Below are positions 1 to 11,690 of a DNA stretch of 64,000 bases, in pieces. The position numbers were made by a program, and so were the translations under genes. Position 1 is the stretch's first letter. The number at the start of each line of letters is the position of its first letter. The notes beneath the pieces are model-generated. The model was not told the DNA's origin, made no database searches, and was given only the letters and a program-made list of their open reading frames with translations. The stretch comes from Arcuatula senhousia (Eukaryota > Mollusca > Bivalvia > Mytilida > Mytilidae), in contig OZ020306.1 in assembly GCA_963971305.1 (NCBI GenBank), positions 3,526,842 through 3,590,841 on the forward strand, read 5' to 3'.

Positions 1-47
1 TCATTTTGGTTACTTTGATCAGGGAGTTTCTAAATATACTGAATCTG

Positions 48-730
48 AGTTTGACATAATGTATTTTCTATCTAAGTTTGACAGGATGTATTTTCTATCT
101 AAGTTTGACACAATGTATTTTCTATCTAATTTGACACAATGTATTTTCTATCTAGGTTTGACACGATGTATTTTCTATCTAAGTTTGACACAATGTATTT
201 TCTATCTAAGTTTGACACAATGTATTTTCTATCTAAGTTTGACACAATGTATTTTCTATCTAAGTTTTGACACGATGTATTTTCTATCTAAGTTTGACAT
301 GATGTATTTTCTATCTAAGTTTGACACAATGTATTTTCTATCTAAGTTTGACACAATGTATTTTCTATCTAAGTTTTGACACGATGTATTTTCTATCTAA
401 GTTTGACACGATGTATTTTCTATCTAAGTTTGACACAATGTATTTTCTATCTAAGTTTGACACAATGTATTTTCTATCTAAGTTTGACACAATGTATTTT
501 CTATCTAAGTTTTGACACGATGTATTTTCTATCTAAGTTTGACATGATGTATTTTCTATCTAAGTTTGACACAATGTATTTTCTATCTAAGTTTGACACA
601 ATGTATTTTCTATCTAAGTTTTGACACGATGTATTTTCTATCTAAGTTTGACACGATGTATTTTCTTTCTATTTAGTTTGACACGATGTATTTTCTATCT
701 AAGTTTGACACGATTGTATTTTCTATCTGA
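48..730. repeat. 27-bp minisatellite, about 25 copies
   Basis: The unit is a variant of GTTTGACACAATGTATTTTC followed by TATCTAA. Most copies are 27 bp and some are 28 bp with one extra T (GTTTTGAC). Copies differ mainly at the bases after TTTGACA (CAATG, CGATG, TGATG), and the last few degenerate. Because 27 is a multiple of three and no stop falls in some frames, long MYFLSKFDT-type reading frames appear. They carry no recognisable domain and I do not regard them as genes. A nine-unit higher-order duplication is visible. Confidence 0.95.
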
Positions 731-1370
731 CAATTTTTTGGCGGAAAAGGTGGTGGGTCAACATCAAAATGCTTTAATTTGTTATTTTCCATTTCAATCC
801 ATTTGTCAACATGCAATTTCTGCTTCACAGGATATCTTATTTTTCGAAACATGTATATTTTTGAAGACACAAAAAAGAGATATTAGTTTTAAATTTGAAA
901 AATAAAGATCATAGTACATGTAGTATAAAATACATGTTATAGCACCTTGTGCTTACTATAAAGTACATTTAACATCCAAATCAAACTTTTTCAATTAATG
1001 ATTTTTGAACTTATCCTTAAACAAGTTGAAAATATTAAATCAATTCAAGTATATAACATACTAGGTGCAAATCTTCATTACATAACATTTTCTTAAAGTT
1101 TGAGTTAGAGGTTTATATTGGGAAACCAAGAGTGGAACTTGTGTACTTTATATACAAAATACCGAAGGTTTTCATCAATAAGTTGTATAAATTGGCAGTT
1201 TTTAAATCAAAATTAAATCCCCATTGACATGATAATCAAGCCCTAGGACAACAAGGCTTGCTCTTTAACAAAATCTCAATGCAAACACCAGCTGTAAGAA
1301 TGTGTATATAAAATGTTATAGGGGAACTGTTGGTTTGTACTTCTAACTTACTGTGTGGATTCCAAGGTAC
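731..1370. other. AT-rich sequence, probably intron of gene A
   Basis: No repeat, RNA gene or further coding exon is recognisable on either strand. It lies downstream (minus strand) of the 1371-1415 exon, so it is probably the next intron of the coiled-coil gene, which runs off the window. Confidence 0.5.
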
Positions 1371-1415
1371 CTTTTGTCGTCTCAAGGATTAGTTCTGCTT
1401 TCTCTACTTCAGAAG
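1371..1415 (-). CDS. Gene A, shared exon 3 (coiled-coil protein)
   Basis: A 45-bp exon on the minus strand bounded by acceptor TGTTTTGACAG and donor GTACCTT. It enters and leaves in phase 1. The phase-1 end of the 1820-2003 exon (one G) joins CT to make Ala, and the exon then reads ASEVEKAELILETTK with no stop. Spacing of hydrophobic residues continues the heptad pattern of the preceding exon. The protein must continue beyond the left edge because no stop codon is reached. The call rests on phase agreement, good splice sites and coiled-coil composition. I do not recognise the protein family. Confidence 0.7.
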
Positions 1416-1819
1416 CTGTCAAAACAAACACCCAAAATTAGAAGTATGTATTGAAGGATTAGTTCAAAATAGTGTGCTTATTACCAGTATAGTTCATGCA
1501 TTCTTTTTTATTAGTACATGCTATTGGCTATATTGTTCTTAGGGTGCATGTTGTACAAAACTTTTTAATTCTAATAATTAAAGATTTTGTTTGCAAAACT
1601 AAACTGGAGTTTCAGAAGTTCTATTGTACTATAAATATGTTGGTTAATCAATGATATTTTGTAACTTGTAAAACATATATATCAGACATTCCTATATTTT
1701 TTATGTGCAATCCACTTCTAGATGGACTTTATGGAGACTTAATCCTGTTTGGTCATTTTGTTGTTACCTTTGATCATTACTTCACCGTTGTCCACTTGCT
1801 CCTGTTTACTGGTATTTAC
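1416..1819. other. Intron of gene A
   Basis: AT-rich sequence between two exons that are joined by matching phase-1 splice sites. No repeat or other gene is seen in it. Confidence 0.6.
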
Positions 1820-2003
1820 CTCTGATTTCCAGATTTCTGATCCTATCCTCCATATATTTGACGTCTCGCTGGAACTTCTCTATCTGGTCGGACTTCTTCT
1901 TATTATCTTGAGAGACCTTTTCATACAGCTCCTGTGTTCTCAACAGTTTTTTGGTTGTATCACTCTGTCCCAGTGACATCTGCTCAACCTTTCTTTCCAG
2001 TTT
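1820..2003 (-). CDS. Gene A, shared exon 2 (coiled-coil protein)
   Basis: A 184-bp minus-strand exon with acceptor TTTTTATTTAG and donor GTAAATACC. It enters in phase 0, directly continuing the frame of exon 6387-6474, and leaves in phase 1. It encodes 61 residues starting KLERKVEQMSLGQ and ending MEDRIRNLEIR. Composition is rich in K, E, Q, D and R with Leu, Val and Ile at heptad spacing, typical of a long coiled coil. No catalytic motif, signal peptide or membrane segment is present. Such proteins are usually scaffold or cytoskeletal, but I cannot name the family, so the function is unknown. Plus-strand reading frames here are shadows. Confidence 0.8.
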
Positions 2004-2417
2004 CTAAATAAAAATATAACAAGGATTTTTTTTAGGATAGAGATGTCTTGCTTTCCTTTTAATATCTGTCAGAACTCCTTCTAAGTGTTAAAAATTCATA
2101 CCTGATGCATTGACAGAACCAGAAATTTCAAAGATGGGGCCCAATTCTGGTCATGCTTCAATGATATCCTATTTATCCAACCACTTTATTTCTTGACAAA
2201 AGAGGGGGGCAGGAGATGTTTCATAAAGATCAATCTTACAGTTCTCATTGGCAGTACGACTACAATCAGTAGAATCTGTTTTACGATTCCAGAGCACCTG
2301 ATATCATCTGTTGTTGACAGATTGAGTTTGCTCTTCTGATTGCTGTTTTACATTATTTTTACTTTGCTATTGTCTCCAGTAACACATCCTTCGTTCGTTA
2401 TTATAAAACACAAGGGG
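2004..2417. other. Intronic sequence of gene A, nothing recognised
   Basis: Unique-looking AT-rich sequence between shared exon 2 and the first tandem-core element. No coding exon or structured repeat was seen. Confidence 0.5.
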
Positions 2418-3506
2418 TTGCACTAAGTCGTGCTAAGCATACCCCCACTCGACCATTCAGACAACAGAAAGTAGATGACCGACTGACCTGGAAAGGGGAG
2501 GCAAGATACAACTCATCATGCTAAAGCTGTATACCAAATTTGAAATCAATCCCTTTTGTAGAAGCCGAGAAATCTGTTACGAAAAATTGTCTATTTTTGA
2601 CCCATTAAAAGTCTAAGTTGGCTCGGAAAACAGGAAGTAGATGATGGACTGACCTGGAAAGAGGAGGCACGGTATAACTCATCATGCTGAAGCTGTGTAC
2701 TGAATTTGAAACCAATCCATCCAGTAGAAGCCGAGAAATCTGTTACAAAAAATTTCACTTTACAAATTTTTTACCCTAAAAAGTCTAAGTCAGCTCGGAA
2801 AACAGGAAGTAGATGATGGACTGACCTGGAAAGGGGAGGCACGGTATAACTCATCATGCTGAAGCTGTGTACTGAATTTGAAACCAATCCATCCAGTAGA
2901 AGCCGAGAAATCTGTTACAAAAAATTTCACTTTACAAATTTTTTACCCTAAAAAGTCTAAGTCAGCTCGGAAAACAGGAAGTAGATGATAGATTGACCTG
3001 GAAAGGGTAGGCACGGTATAACTCATCATGTTGAAGCTGTGTACCAAATTTGAAACCAATCCATCCAGTAGAAGACAAGAAATCTGTTACGAAAAATTTC
3101 ACATTTAAAATTTTTTACCCTAAAAAAGTCTAAGTCGGCTCGGAAAACAGGAAGAAGATGACGGACTGACCTTGAAAGGGGAGGCACGGTATAACTCATC
3201 ATGCTGAAGCTGTGAACCAAATTTGAAACCAATCCATCCAGTAGAAGCCAAGAAATCTGTTACGAAAAATTTCACATTTCAAATTTTTTACCCTAAAAAA
3301 GTCTAAGTCGGCTCGGAAAACAGGAAGTAGATGATGGACTGACCTGGAAAGGGGATGCAAGGTGTAACTCATCATGCTGAAGCTGTGTACCAAATTTGAA
3401 ACCAAACCATCCAGTAGAAGCAGAGAAATTGAACAGGACGGACAGACAGACGGACGGACAAGGTGATTGCAATATAGCCCCCTCTCTTACGAGTGGGGGT
3501 ATAATA
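2418..3506. mobile_element. Non-autonomous tandem-core element, family 1 (TACCCCCACTCG ends)
   Basis: Perfect 12-bp inverted ends TACCCCCACTCG (2440-2451) and CGAGTGGGGGTA (3490-3501) enclose about six direct repeats of about 175 bp. Each repeat holds GGAAAACAGGAAGTAGATGA, a 'gctgaagctgtgtac' block and a 'ccatccagtagaagcc' block. The last repeat is followed by a short GGACGGACAGACAGACGG tract and then the right end. Two 68-residue minus-strand reading frames are copies of the same repeat and not genes. The architecture (inverted ends, tandem core, simple GGAC tract) recalls pearl or HINE-type Helentron-derived elements of bivalves. That class assignment is inference. Confidence 0.75.
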
Positions 3507-3615
3507 TCTTAAGTGCCTGTGTTGGGAAGACTGTTATAAAGCATGTTGTGGACAGACAGACAGACAGACAGATAAATAATTAAAGCCAAATCTTCTTCAA
3601 AAGTGGGGGTATAGA
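3507..3615. mobile_element. Core-less remnant with family-1-like right end
   Basis: A GGACAGACAGACAGACAGAC tract at about 3550 is followed 30 bp later by CAAAAGTGGGGGTATAG (about 3598-3614). That is the same order, simple tract then AGTGGGGGTATA, as the right end of the element just before it. It looks like a deleted relative lacking the tandem core. Confidence 0.5.
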
Positions 3616-4636
3616 AATAAACAAGAATATGTCCAAAAGACATAATGCCCCATCTCGCATTCATGCGGAAAATATAGGTCACTGCCAGCATCCGAAGCAT
3701 GCATTGTGCTAAGCATCACTAGGTGCACCTACAATACCAAAATAGTTGATGTGGCACATGTCAGTAAAAAAAGAATGGTCTTTATCCATTCTTCTTTAAG
3801 TGTTCATTCATGCGGAAAATATAGGTCATAGCCAGCATCCGAAGCATGCATTGTGCTTAGCATCACTAGGTGCACCTATCATAACAATAGAGTAGATGTG
3901 GCACATGTCAGTAAGTGGGAATGGACTGTAACCAGTCTTCTTTAAGAGGCCATCCATGCGGAAAATATAGGTCACATCCAGCATCCGAAGCATGCATTGT
4001 GCTAAGCATCACTATGTGCACCTACCATACCTATTTGGTTTGTATGGCACTTGTCAGTAAGGAGGAATGGACTTGAACCATTCTTCTTTAAGTGGTCTTT
4101 CGTGCGGAAAATATGGGTCACATCCAGCATCCGACGCATGCATTGTGCTAAGCATCACTCGGTGCACCTACCATACCAATTTGGTTACTATGGCATTTGT
4201 CAGTAAGAAGGAATGGACTTTAACCATTCTTCTATAAGTGGTCATTCATGCGGAAAATATAGGTCACTGCCAGCATCCGAAGCATGCATTGTGCTTAGCA
4301 TCACTAGGTGCGCATACCATACCAATATGGTTGATGTAGCACTTGTCAGTTAGAGGGAATAGACTTTAACCATTTTTCTGTACATGATCATTCATGCACA
4401 AAATATAGGTCACATCCAGCATCCGAAGCATGCAATGTTCTTATCATCACTAGATGCACCTACCATACCAATATGATTGATGTGGCATTTGTCAGTAAGT
4501 GCAAATTTGGAAATATGGGATTTGGGACGGACATCCGAACGGACGGACGAATGGACGGACGGACGAACGGACGGACGGACGGACGAACAGACCCGAACAC
4601 TATATGCCCCTCTACTTTCGTAGATGGGGCATAAAA
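3616..4636. mobile_element. Non-autonomous tandem-core element, family 2 (ATGCCCCATCT ends)
   Basis: Perfect 11-bp inverted ends ATGCCCCATCT (3644-3654) and AGATGGGGCAT (4622-4632) flank about five to six repeats of about 170 bp. Each contains CATGCGGAAAATATAGGTCA, 'ccagcatccgaagcatgcat' and 'catcactaggtgcacctacc'. The right side carries a GGACGGACGGACGAACGG run. No protein is encoded. Architecture matches the family-1 element, although the sequences differ. Confidence 0.75.
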
Positions 4637-5547
4637 ACTATTCTTTAACTAACAGGCAGATTTAAGTGCAGGACAATTATAGCTTCAATGAATAAGGACA
4701 TGTTGTTTCCATAGTATTTCTTGATATAAAGAGCAATTACTCTAACCTTGATCATGTCTTGATAGAAAATCGGTTGATTAACACAGAAATGACAATATTG
4801 CATGATAGAGGTTGATTAACTCTGGTTGTGTAACAAATGCATCTATGGTTTGCAATCACTTAATAACATTTGTTGGTTTTGTCAATTTTAGCCGATTTAA
4901 CTTCAGGGAATTATTTACTTTTTCAATATTTTGTCCCATATCAGTAGACTAAGATTCAATTAACATTTAAAACTTTAAGTCACAACAATAGAATCAAATT
5001 TCTTTTTTGAAATGGAATCTTCCTTTTTTCACCCCTACTTGACACCATTTCTCTAATCCGTAATACAATTCTAAAAAGGTTGTTTCATGGCTAATTTCAG
5101 GAGTATTGACAAAAGTCATTATTTCACAAAATATTGCACTTCACAATTAAATCCCTCTCAAAACTTTCAAATGTATTTAGGATTTTGTTCGATATTCAAG
5201 TACAAATCTATTCAATATCCTAATTCTACATAAAGACCGATGACAATATTGTTGAATTATTTTTTGCCTTGAAAGCTTTTCGTTTATACAAATAAAATAT
5301 TTTTTCCTACATAATTGTCATTTTGGATTTTGTGAAATACATAAGTAGTAACAAGCAAATAATCAATTTTTATACCACCACAAAAAAATTGTGGACGTAT
5401 AATGGTATGATGCTTTCGTCATCTGCGTCTGCCTTGTCTGTTAACTTTAGTGTAACCACGATAACACAGTATTGTGGAGGGTTTATTGGATTTTACAGGA
5501 ACAAACCCAATTTGAGTAATTTATATTCATGTTTAAATCGATTTGCA
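4637..5547. other. AT-rich intronic sequence, nothing recognised
   Basis: No exon, RNA gene or clear repeat was found. The ACCACCACAAAAAAATTGTGG palindrome near 5373-5393 is a small isolated inverted repeat. Confidence 0.4.
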
Positions 5548-5665
5548 CAAGAATATGTCCAAAAGGCATAATGCTCCATTTCGCAACATTTGGAACAGAT
5601 GGATGGACAGACAGACAGACTTGAACACTAAATGCCCCCTGCTTTTGTAGATGAGGCATAATAAG
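5548..5665. mobile_element. Short family-2 element lacking the tandem core
   Basis: This stretch has the family-2 head (AAGAATATGTCCAAAAGGCA, then 'taatgctccatttcg') and tail (GATGAGGCATAATA) with only a GGATGGACAGACAGACAGAC tract between them. It is the same design as 3616-4636 with the 170-bp repeats missing, so it is either a deletion derivative or a solo copy. Confidence 0.65.
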
Positions 5666-6386
5666 TAAAGCATGTTCTTTGTCCAGACAATCTTTGATAA
5701 CAGGCATCATTGATTGTCATCTTGTTCTTGATTTGAATTTAAGAATATCATCTATGGGCCTGCCAGCTGTCTAAAATGTCAAGGCAGCAAGACGTAACAT
5801 ACATGTACATACACATAGTTTAGTTAGATAGAGAAGTAACTGGGTTAACTCTTATACATGTAGATCATGGATACATTTTGAATTGCATAGTCAATTAACT
5901 TGCTTAAATGTCTTAAGGATAAGAAAAAAGTTTAAATTTAATGTTTAAGAGTCAATCATGAAAGCAATTTTAAGTTTGAGTTGTTGACTTAATTGAGCAA
6001 TTTTGTTATAAAGCTATCTTCAATTACTTAATTTATGACATTAAGTCAGAACATTAAGTCTATAAGAAATTAAAGGGGAACGCTTCAAATGATCCAAGTT
6101 ACTTAATAAGAGTTAATATACAACACTTCTTTTGATAATTAAATATGGCCTCTTCAAAGAAATGTATATTTCTTATAGCTTGCAAAAAGTAAACACTAGA
6201 CCATATAGAACCTAGCTAAAATACAATCTCTACAAGAAAAAATTAGGGAAAATATCAGGCATTTCTGAATAAAATGTAATGGCTTAATGGAAGTAAATAA
6301 TTGCCAAAGATATTGACATTACTGTATAGTTTATGAAAGGATATGGGGTAAATGTGTCCTCTACATAGAAGTAAATTTGTATTAAC
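5666..6386. other. Intron of gene A, nothing recognised
   Basis: AT-rich unique-looking sequence immediately downstream (minus strand) of exon 6387-6474. The donor AAG/GTTAAT lies at its right edge. Confidence 0.5.
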
Positions 6387-6474
6387 CTTGTTTTCTTCCT
6401 TCTGTTCCTCATATTTGGTCCTGAATCCCTCGAGCTCTTCAACCTTGACCTTCAATTCATTCTTCTCTCTCTCC
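6387..6474 (-). CDS. Gene A, shared exon 1 (coiled-coil start)
   Basis: An 88-bp minus-strand exon with acceptor ATTGTAG before GGAGAGAGAG and donor AAG/GTTAAT. It enters in phase 2, so an upstream AG supplies Arg at the junction, and leaves in phase 0. It encodes EREKNELKVKVEELEG and 13 more residues ending KEENK, a charged heptad-like segment that continues straight into KLERKVEQ of exon 1820-2003. All three candidate first exons (6644-6876, 14029-14165, 37542-37585) and the 40846-40970 exon end in phase 2, so this looks like the common acceptor of the gene. Function unknown. Confidence 0.8.
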
Positions 6475-6643
6475 CTACAATATACAATAACACATTTTTA
6501 TTTTACCACATAAGTTTCATTTTTGTACCCCATTGTGTGAAGTGTTCACCAACATATATAGTATCTTGCCTTTTACTCATGTGACATTACAAACCTTTAG
6601 ATATTAGATGATATTCTCAATACTTCCAATGTTAAAAGATTAC

Positions 6644-6876
6644 CTAGCTTTCAAATCCATCTTAAGATTTAGATTAATAGCAGTGCTCCCTCTCCTTATA
6701 AACTCATTTGGAGCTTTAGATATAGAATTCCGTTTGCCATGATTATCTCCAAGATGTTCGCTAGAGACTGAGGAGTCGAGAGACGGACTACGACACAGAA
6801 ACGACGGACTACCAACACGGTCCTTACTTTCACATTCTAAATCAGGTGTATCATGTACTAAATGCTCAGATTCCAT
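6644..6876 (-). CDS. Gene A, alternative first exon a
   Basis: A minus-strand first exon starting at ATG 6876-6874. The context CTAAGGATGG has a purine at -3 and G at +4. It ends GCTAG/GTAATC in phase 2 after 77 full codons. The peptide begins MESEHLVHDTPDLECESK, is rich in Ser and charged residues, and contains KRNSIS and RRGSTA, which look like basophilic-kinase sites. The last residues, KMDLKA plus the junction Arg, lead into the charged coil encoded 170 bp away. It is the promoter-proximal exon closest to the coil, so it would give the shortest transcript. No family is recognised. The exon is supported by ORF length, start context, donor and phase only. Confidence 0.65.
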
Positions 6877-9800
6877 CCTTAGAATATTTATACAGTGATT
6901 TTGTTTTATCAATTGACACCTTTGAATCCGTTATAATAAATTCTCTCCTAAGATTTATGCTCCCTATTGATATTCAGTGAACGACAATCGGAGATTTTGT
7001 CACACAAATCGTTCAAAATTCAATCTATCAAAGTTGATGTAACTAATCCTGTATGTGACTGTGGAGGACAACTCGGTCCTGGCCATCGGTAACACCTGTT
7101 AAAGTCTACAGGAATTCCTGATCAATACCTTACAGAGGTAATTACACTGATTATAGATTTGGCTCAATATTCCATAAACGTTCCAAATGTCATTCTAATA
7201 GCTCTGCTTCCTAACATCAATTTGTTTGACAATTTCCAATAAATAAAAAAATCTTGAATGATCAAATTAAGGTGAAAAATGCACGGATTGACATTTGTAA
7301 AATCTTAAACTTTAAATTAATAGAAATAAGCGAACTGAGCCAACGATTTTGAATGGTTAATGTATCAATTTCACTTTCTCTATAGATATGGACATTTATG
7401 AGTAATTCCTGTTTTGGAAGAAACATAACCCACCTCAAATGTTAATTGATCATAACTTTTAAGCAACAAGTGTCTTATTAATGAAATTCATAAATCAATG
7501 CAGCGCTGACAATGAGATCAAAGCCACAGTTTAGAGTAGAAAAAAATCCTGTTAGTACTATGAATGTTCTTATATTAATTGTTCAGTTGTTAGGAAATTC
7601 ATCAATTATGATGATTAAAGGGTAGAGTTTCAGGTGATTAGGTGATGAATGGAAATTGATCGGGAGGTCTTTGTATTTTAATGACCATATATTCTTTGTA
7701 TACTTACTATTGCTTCAATAATCAGTTATATTCAGTTTGTGTGGCAATTGATTTCAGCAGCAATCAGATAAGTAAACATATTTTGAAGCAAAATTGAGTT
7801 CTAAATTCATGATTATTAAAAAGCAAATTGGATAAATATTTATGATTGAATTGATCTCAGTTATTAATTTAAAGCAATAACTTAATAGGTGCTGCATGAT
7901 TATGACCTGATGGTGGTCAAACAATTTACACAATACCTATATATCTAATGGACTCGGTCCAGAAAACAACTGCTAAACATCAAAAAGATTTTAATATCAA
8001 ATCAAAGCAAAAATCTCAACCTATTTGATTAAGGTCAGCAAACATTGTTCCCATTTGATCATATGAACACCCAAAAGTCTTATTCAAATCAGAAGCTTTG
8101 TGTTAAACTCTCCCTCTCCCAATGCCCCTTCCACCCCCCATTGTAAAGACCTTACAACCAAGTTCTATCACATCAGGTCAAATTTTCTACTTCCTGTAAC
8201 AAGGAATTTGTCAGCCACTGCTCACTCAGTATACCCCGGCTACCCCCATATGAACTAAGTTGGTAAACAGGAAGTTGAAATATGCCATACCTAATTTTGG
8301 TACTTGGGATAAAGGAGCTCATACTGAAGTCTTATACCAAATATCAAAGTTTTAATTTTTGAAATAAAATCAGGATTTTTCTGAAAGACATGAAATTCCA
8401 AAAGAAACTTGCAAATTTCAGAACATCCAAGTGGAATGACCACATTTGATAAAAAATATATATTTAATAGTAAAGGGGAATAATTATACAATTTCAAAAT
8501 TCAGCTTATTAAAAAGATTTCAGCTGAAAGTCAATTTTGTTAAATGACTGACTTTTCACTTCATTCTTTTCCAACTTTTATAGAAAATGTCTTTTTTTTG
8601 TTCAGTCATCCAACTTTGTTAATTCACAATAATATTGTTATAATTAATTCAGGTAAAAAACCAACAAATCTTAAATTTGGTGAAAAAAATAAAGGGTTAA
8701 AATTGACCCAATTTTACCGTTAATGCTTAAATGTTGTATATTTACATTGTAAATTCTATATATCAATATTTATCATTCATAACCTATTTTTGTGGGTTGT
8801 TTTTATAAATATTTAGAAGAAATGATTCTCAATAGTATGACTGACTCAATCAGATATACATGTGGCTCTTGACAAAATTGTTTATAAAAACAGTCATAGA
8901 TCATAAAAAATGAAATAAATAATGAAAAGAAACAAAAATGAAAAAAAATTGAGTTATCTCCCCTGGTTATTGTTTCAAAAGAGGAAAAACGGGAAAAGAG
9001 GGGGGTAATTTAAGACATTCCTCAATTAAAATCAAAACATTAAAAAAAGCTAATACTTTAAGTTATCCTGCTTTTTATGTGGGTAATTGAACATAAAGAT
9101 TCAATGTCATGGCAAATAGCTACTTTTAAATGCTTAATACAAACATCTAGATCAGGGATTTATAAAGTATATATATTTTACATAAGTGTTTGATTATAGT
9201 CTTTATCTTTAAAAAAATCTAGCCCTTAGTTTGAATGTCATAAGTTCATATCACTTCAATATTTCTAACACAAGTAGCAAATCTTTTGACATCATTTCAC
9301 CTTAAAAAATCATCAAACATATTTTCCTAAGCCTTAGTTACTTTCAATGATTGAACATGCACCTATAACTAATGCCTTATATGCAGGTTGTATTTAATAT
9401 TCAAGTCATGTACCTATGTCTTTCCCTAAATGTTTTAAATATTCTAAGGAAGAATTCTACAGTGGTCTGTATCTTGGTTTTTCCTACTGAGATAAAAGCC
9501 TCTTGATGTCATCTTAAACTCTGATTGACCTTTTTTGGTCACCAATTATAGATAATTGATTCTATAAACAGAATATAAAGTACCATACTTGATGGAACCT
9601 TTTCAAGAAAAAAAGACAAAAGTCCATAGAAATATTATTGCTGACCATCTAACACTACCCGTATACAATTTTTTTTTTCTCGAAGCACAAATTAAATCTG
9701 TCTTTTTTTCTGGGTTCTTTGAATTTGAAATATATGCATTTTATTTAGACCATGAGCCATTTGCAGAACTGGTGGTTTTTCTAAATTACCGCTTGTTATA

Positions 9801-10075
9801 CGAGCTGTGTCGCATACACTTATTGAACATCTCATTATTTTCTATATGTTCTGGTCTCATAAAACATCTCATAATTCAAGAACTTCCTCAACTTCAAATC
9901 ACTTTGTCTTATCAAGAAATACTTAATTTGAGATGTTTTATAAAACCAAGGTCTGTTCCTGCTGCAGTAGTGACTTTGTACAGGGATGTCCAAAATCAGT
10001 TTTATTTAATCCCTGCTTTGTATATATAGTTGACAAAAAAACAAATACTAGTATATTTTTATTAAGTATTTGTTT
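6877..10075. other. Intron or upstream region, no gene recognised
   Basis: About 3.2 kb of AT-rich sequence. The first few hundred bases could hold the promoter of first exon a, but no convincing TATA or initiator stands out. A 145-residue plus-strand reading frame begins at the ATG at about 9592, but it shows no domain, no splice context and low-complexity hydrophobic composition, so I do not call it. Confidence 0.4.
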
Positions 10076-10441
10076 TTCTAAGAATCATGCAGGGTTTATC
10101 ATAATGGTGATTTATGGTAAAAAATTACACATGGGTTTCTTTACATTTTCTGAATCAAGATATAGTGTTATTGTTGAAAATCAGGTCTGTTTTCCATAAA
10201 GTTCTTGGTCATAGGAGAAATCGGTGTTTAGAATTGTAATGAAATGCATAGCAAGAAAAGAGTTATCTCCCTTGTTTACAGTATTTATAATGCAATCTAG
10301 GTAATTTTTATCTCTCATGACCAACATCAAAGAAACAAATAGCTGTTGTTTTTGTCAATAGGTGACCATTCTGTATTAGAAACCATGTTCAAACACATGT
10401 GGTATTTTTTACCATAAATCACCCTCTGCATGATTTTTAGA
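10076..10441. mobile_element. Short inverted-repeat element (MITE-like)
   Basis: The segment at about 10079-10135 (AAGAATCATGCAGGG, then 'gtgatttatggtaaaaaat') is inverted at about 10395-10441 ('accataaatcaccctctgcatgattttt'), giving arms of about 45 bp with some mismatches around a 260-bp centre. No target duplication was identified and no protein is encoded. Confidence 0.45.
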
Positions 10442-10703
10442 AAGACTGGTACTTAAGTGGTGAGACAAGCTTGAGATGGACAGTTTATGCAGAGGTTGAA
10501 AGTTTTCAATTACAGTACTGGTAGGTAAATCATAATTACTTGAGAACTTTGTTCACATAGATATAGTCAAAGAAAATGGTCACAAACAAACATAACCTAG
10601 ATTAGCAGGTATATTACATTACCCATTGATTCATGCTAGGACTTACAGATAAACAGACAAGAATCAACTTAAGTGTGCCCCTCAAATATGGTAATATAGG
10701 CAT

Positions 10704-11222
10704 AACAAGAGGTAACACTAAATTATGTCTTGCCTGCCAGCACCATCAGAAACAATAACTCTTTCTAATACTTCCACTATATTTTGAATTTATAAGGATT
10801 TTCAGTTTCTGGGATCAAAAGGTGTAAACAGAACCTCAAACATCCTTAAAAATACAAGATTTCAAAACATATTTCCCACTAATTTTACGAAGTTTACTCT
10901 AAGTTGAAATTTAGGGCCGCTTTTGACTATTACTGAACTTACTCCTTTCATCAGAATCTGCGCTCACAAAGTGTTCCTATGACTTAAAATGAACAAAGTC
11001 GATAAAGTTCCATATCTCCTGTAAAATTTGTCAAATCAAAATGGCGGTAGGATATGATCAACTACAAATCATGACAAACAATCCTATAAAGTTTCATCAA
11101 AATCCATTGAGCGTTCTTAGAGAGGAGTTGGGCTCACAAAAGTGTGACGGACGCAGGGACATATGAACGGACAAAGACCATTCCTAGGTCCTTACGTCGC
11201 ATTGTGGCGGTGGACAAAAAGG
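10704..11222. mobile_element. Non-autonomous tandem-core element, family 5 head with different core
   Basis: The head (GGTAACACTAAATTATGTC, 'ttgcctgccagcaccatcag') matches the heads at 27778 and 54452. The body carries 'aagttccatatctcctgtaaaatttgtc' and 'tttcatcaaaatccattgag' blocks like those at 36.3-36.8 kb and 22.1-22.4 kb. It ends with a GGACGCAGGGACATATGAAC tract and a GTGGCGGTGGACAAAA end. It appears to be a mosaic of two core families. Confidence 0.5.
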
Positions 11223-11690
11223 AATATTTGAAAAATCGAACCGAACCTCCCCTAAAAAATTTCTGCCTATGGATATGAGTGATCCCTCCACTAACACAAT
11301 AATGTCTTGGGTAAAAAAATTAGCAAGCTCCCCTTAGATCATTGGTATCATAGGATAAAGTAATATGCAAAATACTAGGATTCAGCATGATGTACTGGTT
11401 GATAAGAAACTGGGAGAGAAATTTTGCATGTGTTTACACTCGTACTTGGTATACAGTAAGTGGATGACATTGGAGCATTAAATTGCTATACTATAGGATG
11501 GAGATAATAGAAAATAAGGTTCCTCCATTTATATTTTGATGTTGAAAAACAGAAATTGTTGTTATAATGCAGACAGACAAACAGGCAGGTGAATTACAAA
11601 CAATGTTAAAACAGTATTTCTCCCTTTGCTTGGAAGCCAGGGTATAATTAGGTATGTGTGAAAACATTTAAAAGAATAGATAGAAGCTTT
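11223..11690. other. Intronic sequence, nothing recognised
   Basis: AT-rich sequence between two elements. No coding signal is seen. Confidence 0.4.

Noticed and set aside
59..905. Four plus-strand frames with repeated MYFLSKFDT-like peptides
   Set aside because: They are readings of the 27-bp minisatellite in its different frames.
9592..10029. 145-residue plus-strand reading frame from an ATG
   Set aside because: No recognisable domain, hydrophobic low-complexity composition, no splice or promoter support, and AT-rich surroundings where such frames occur by chance.
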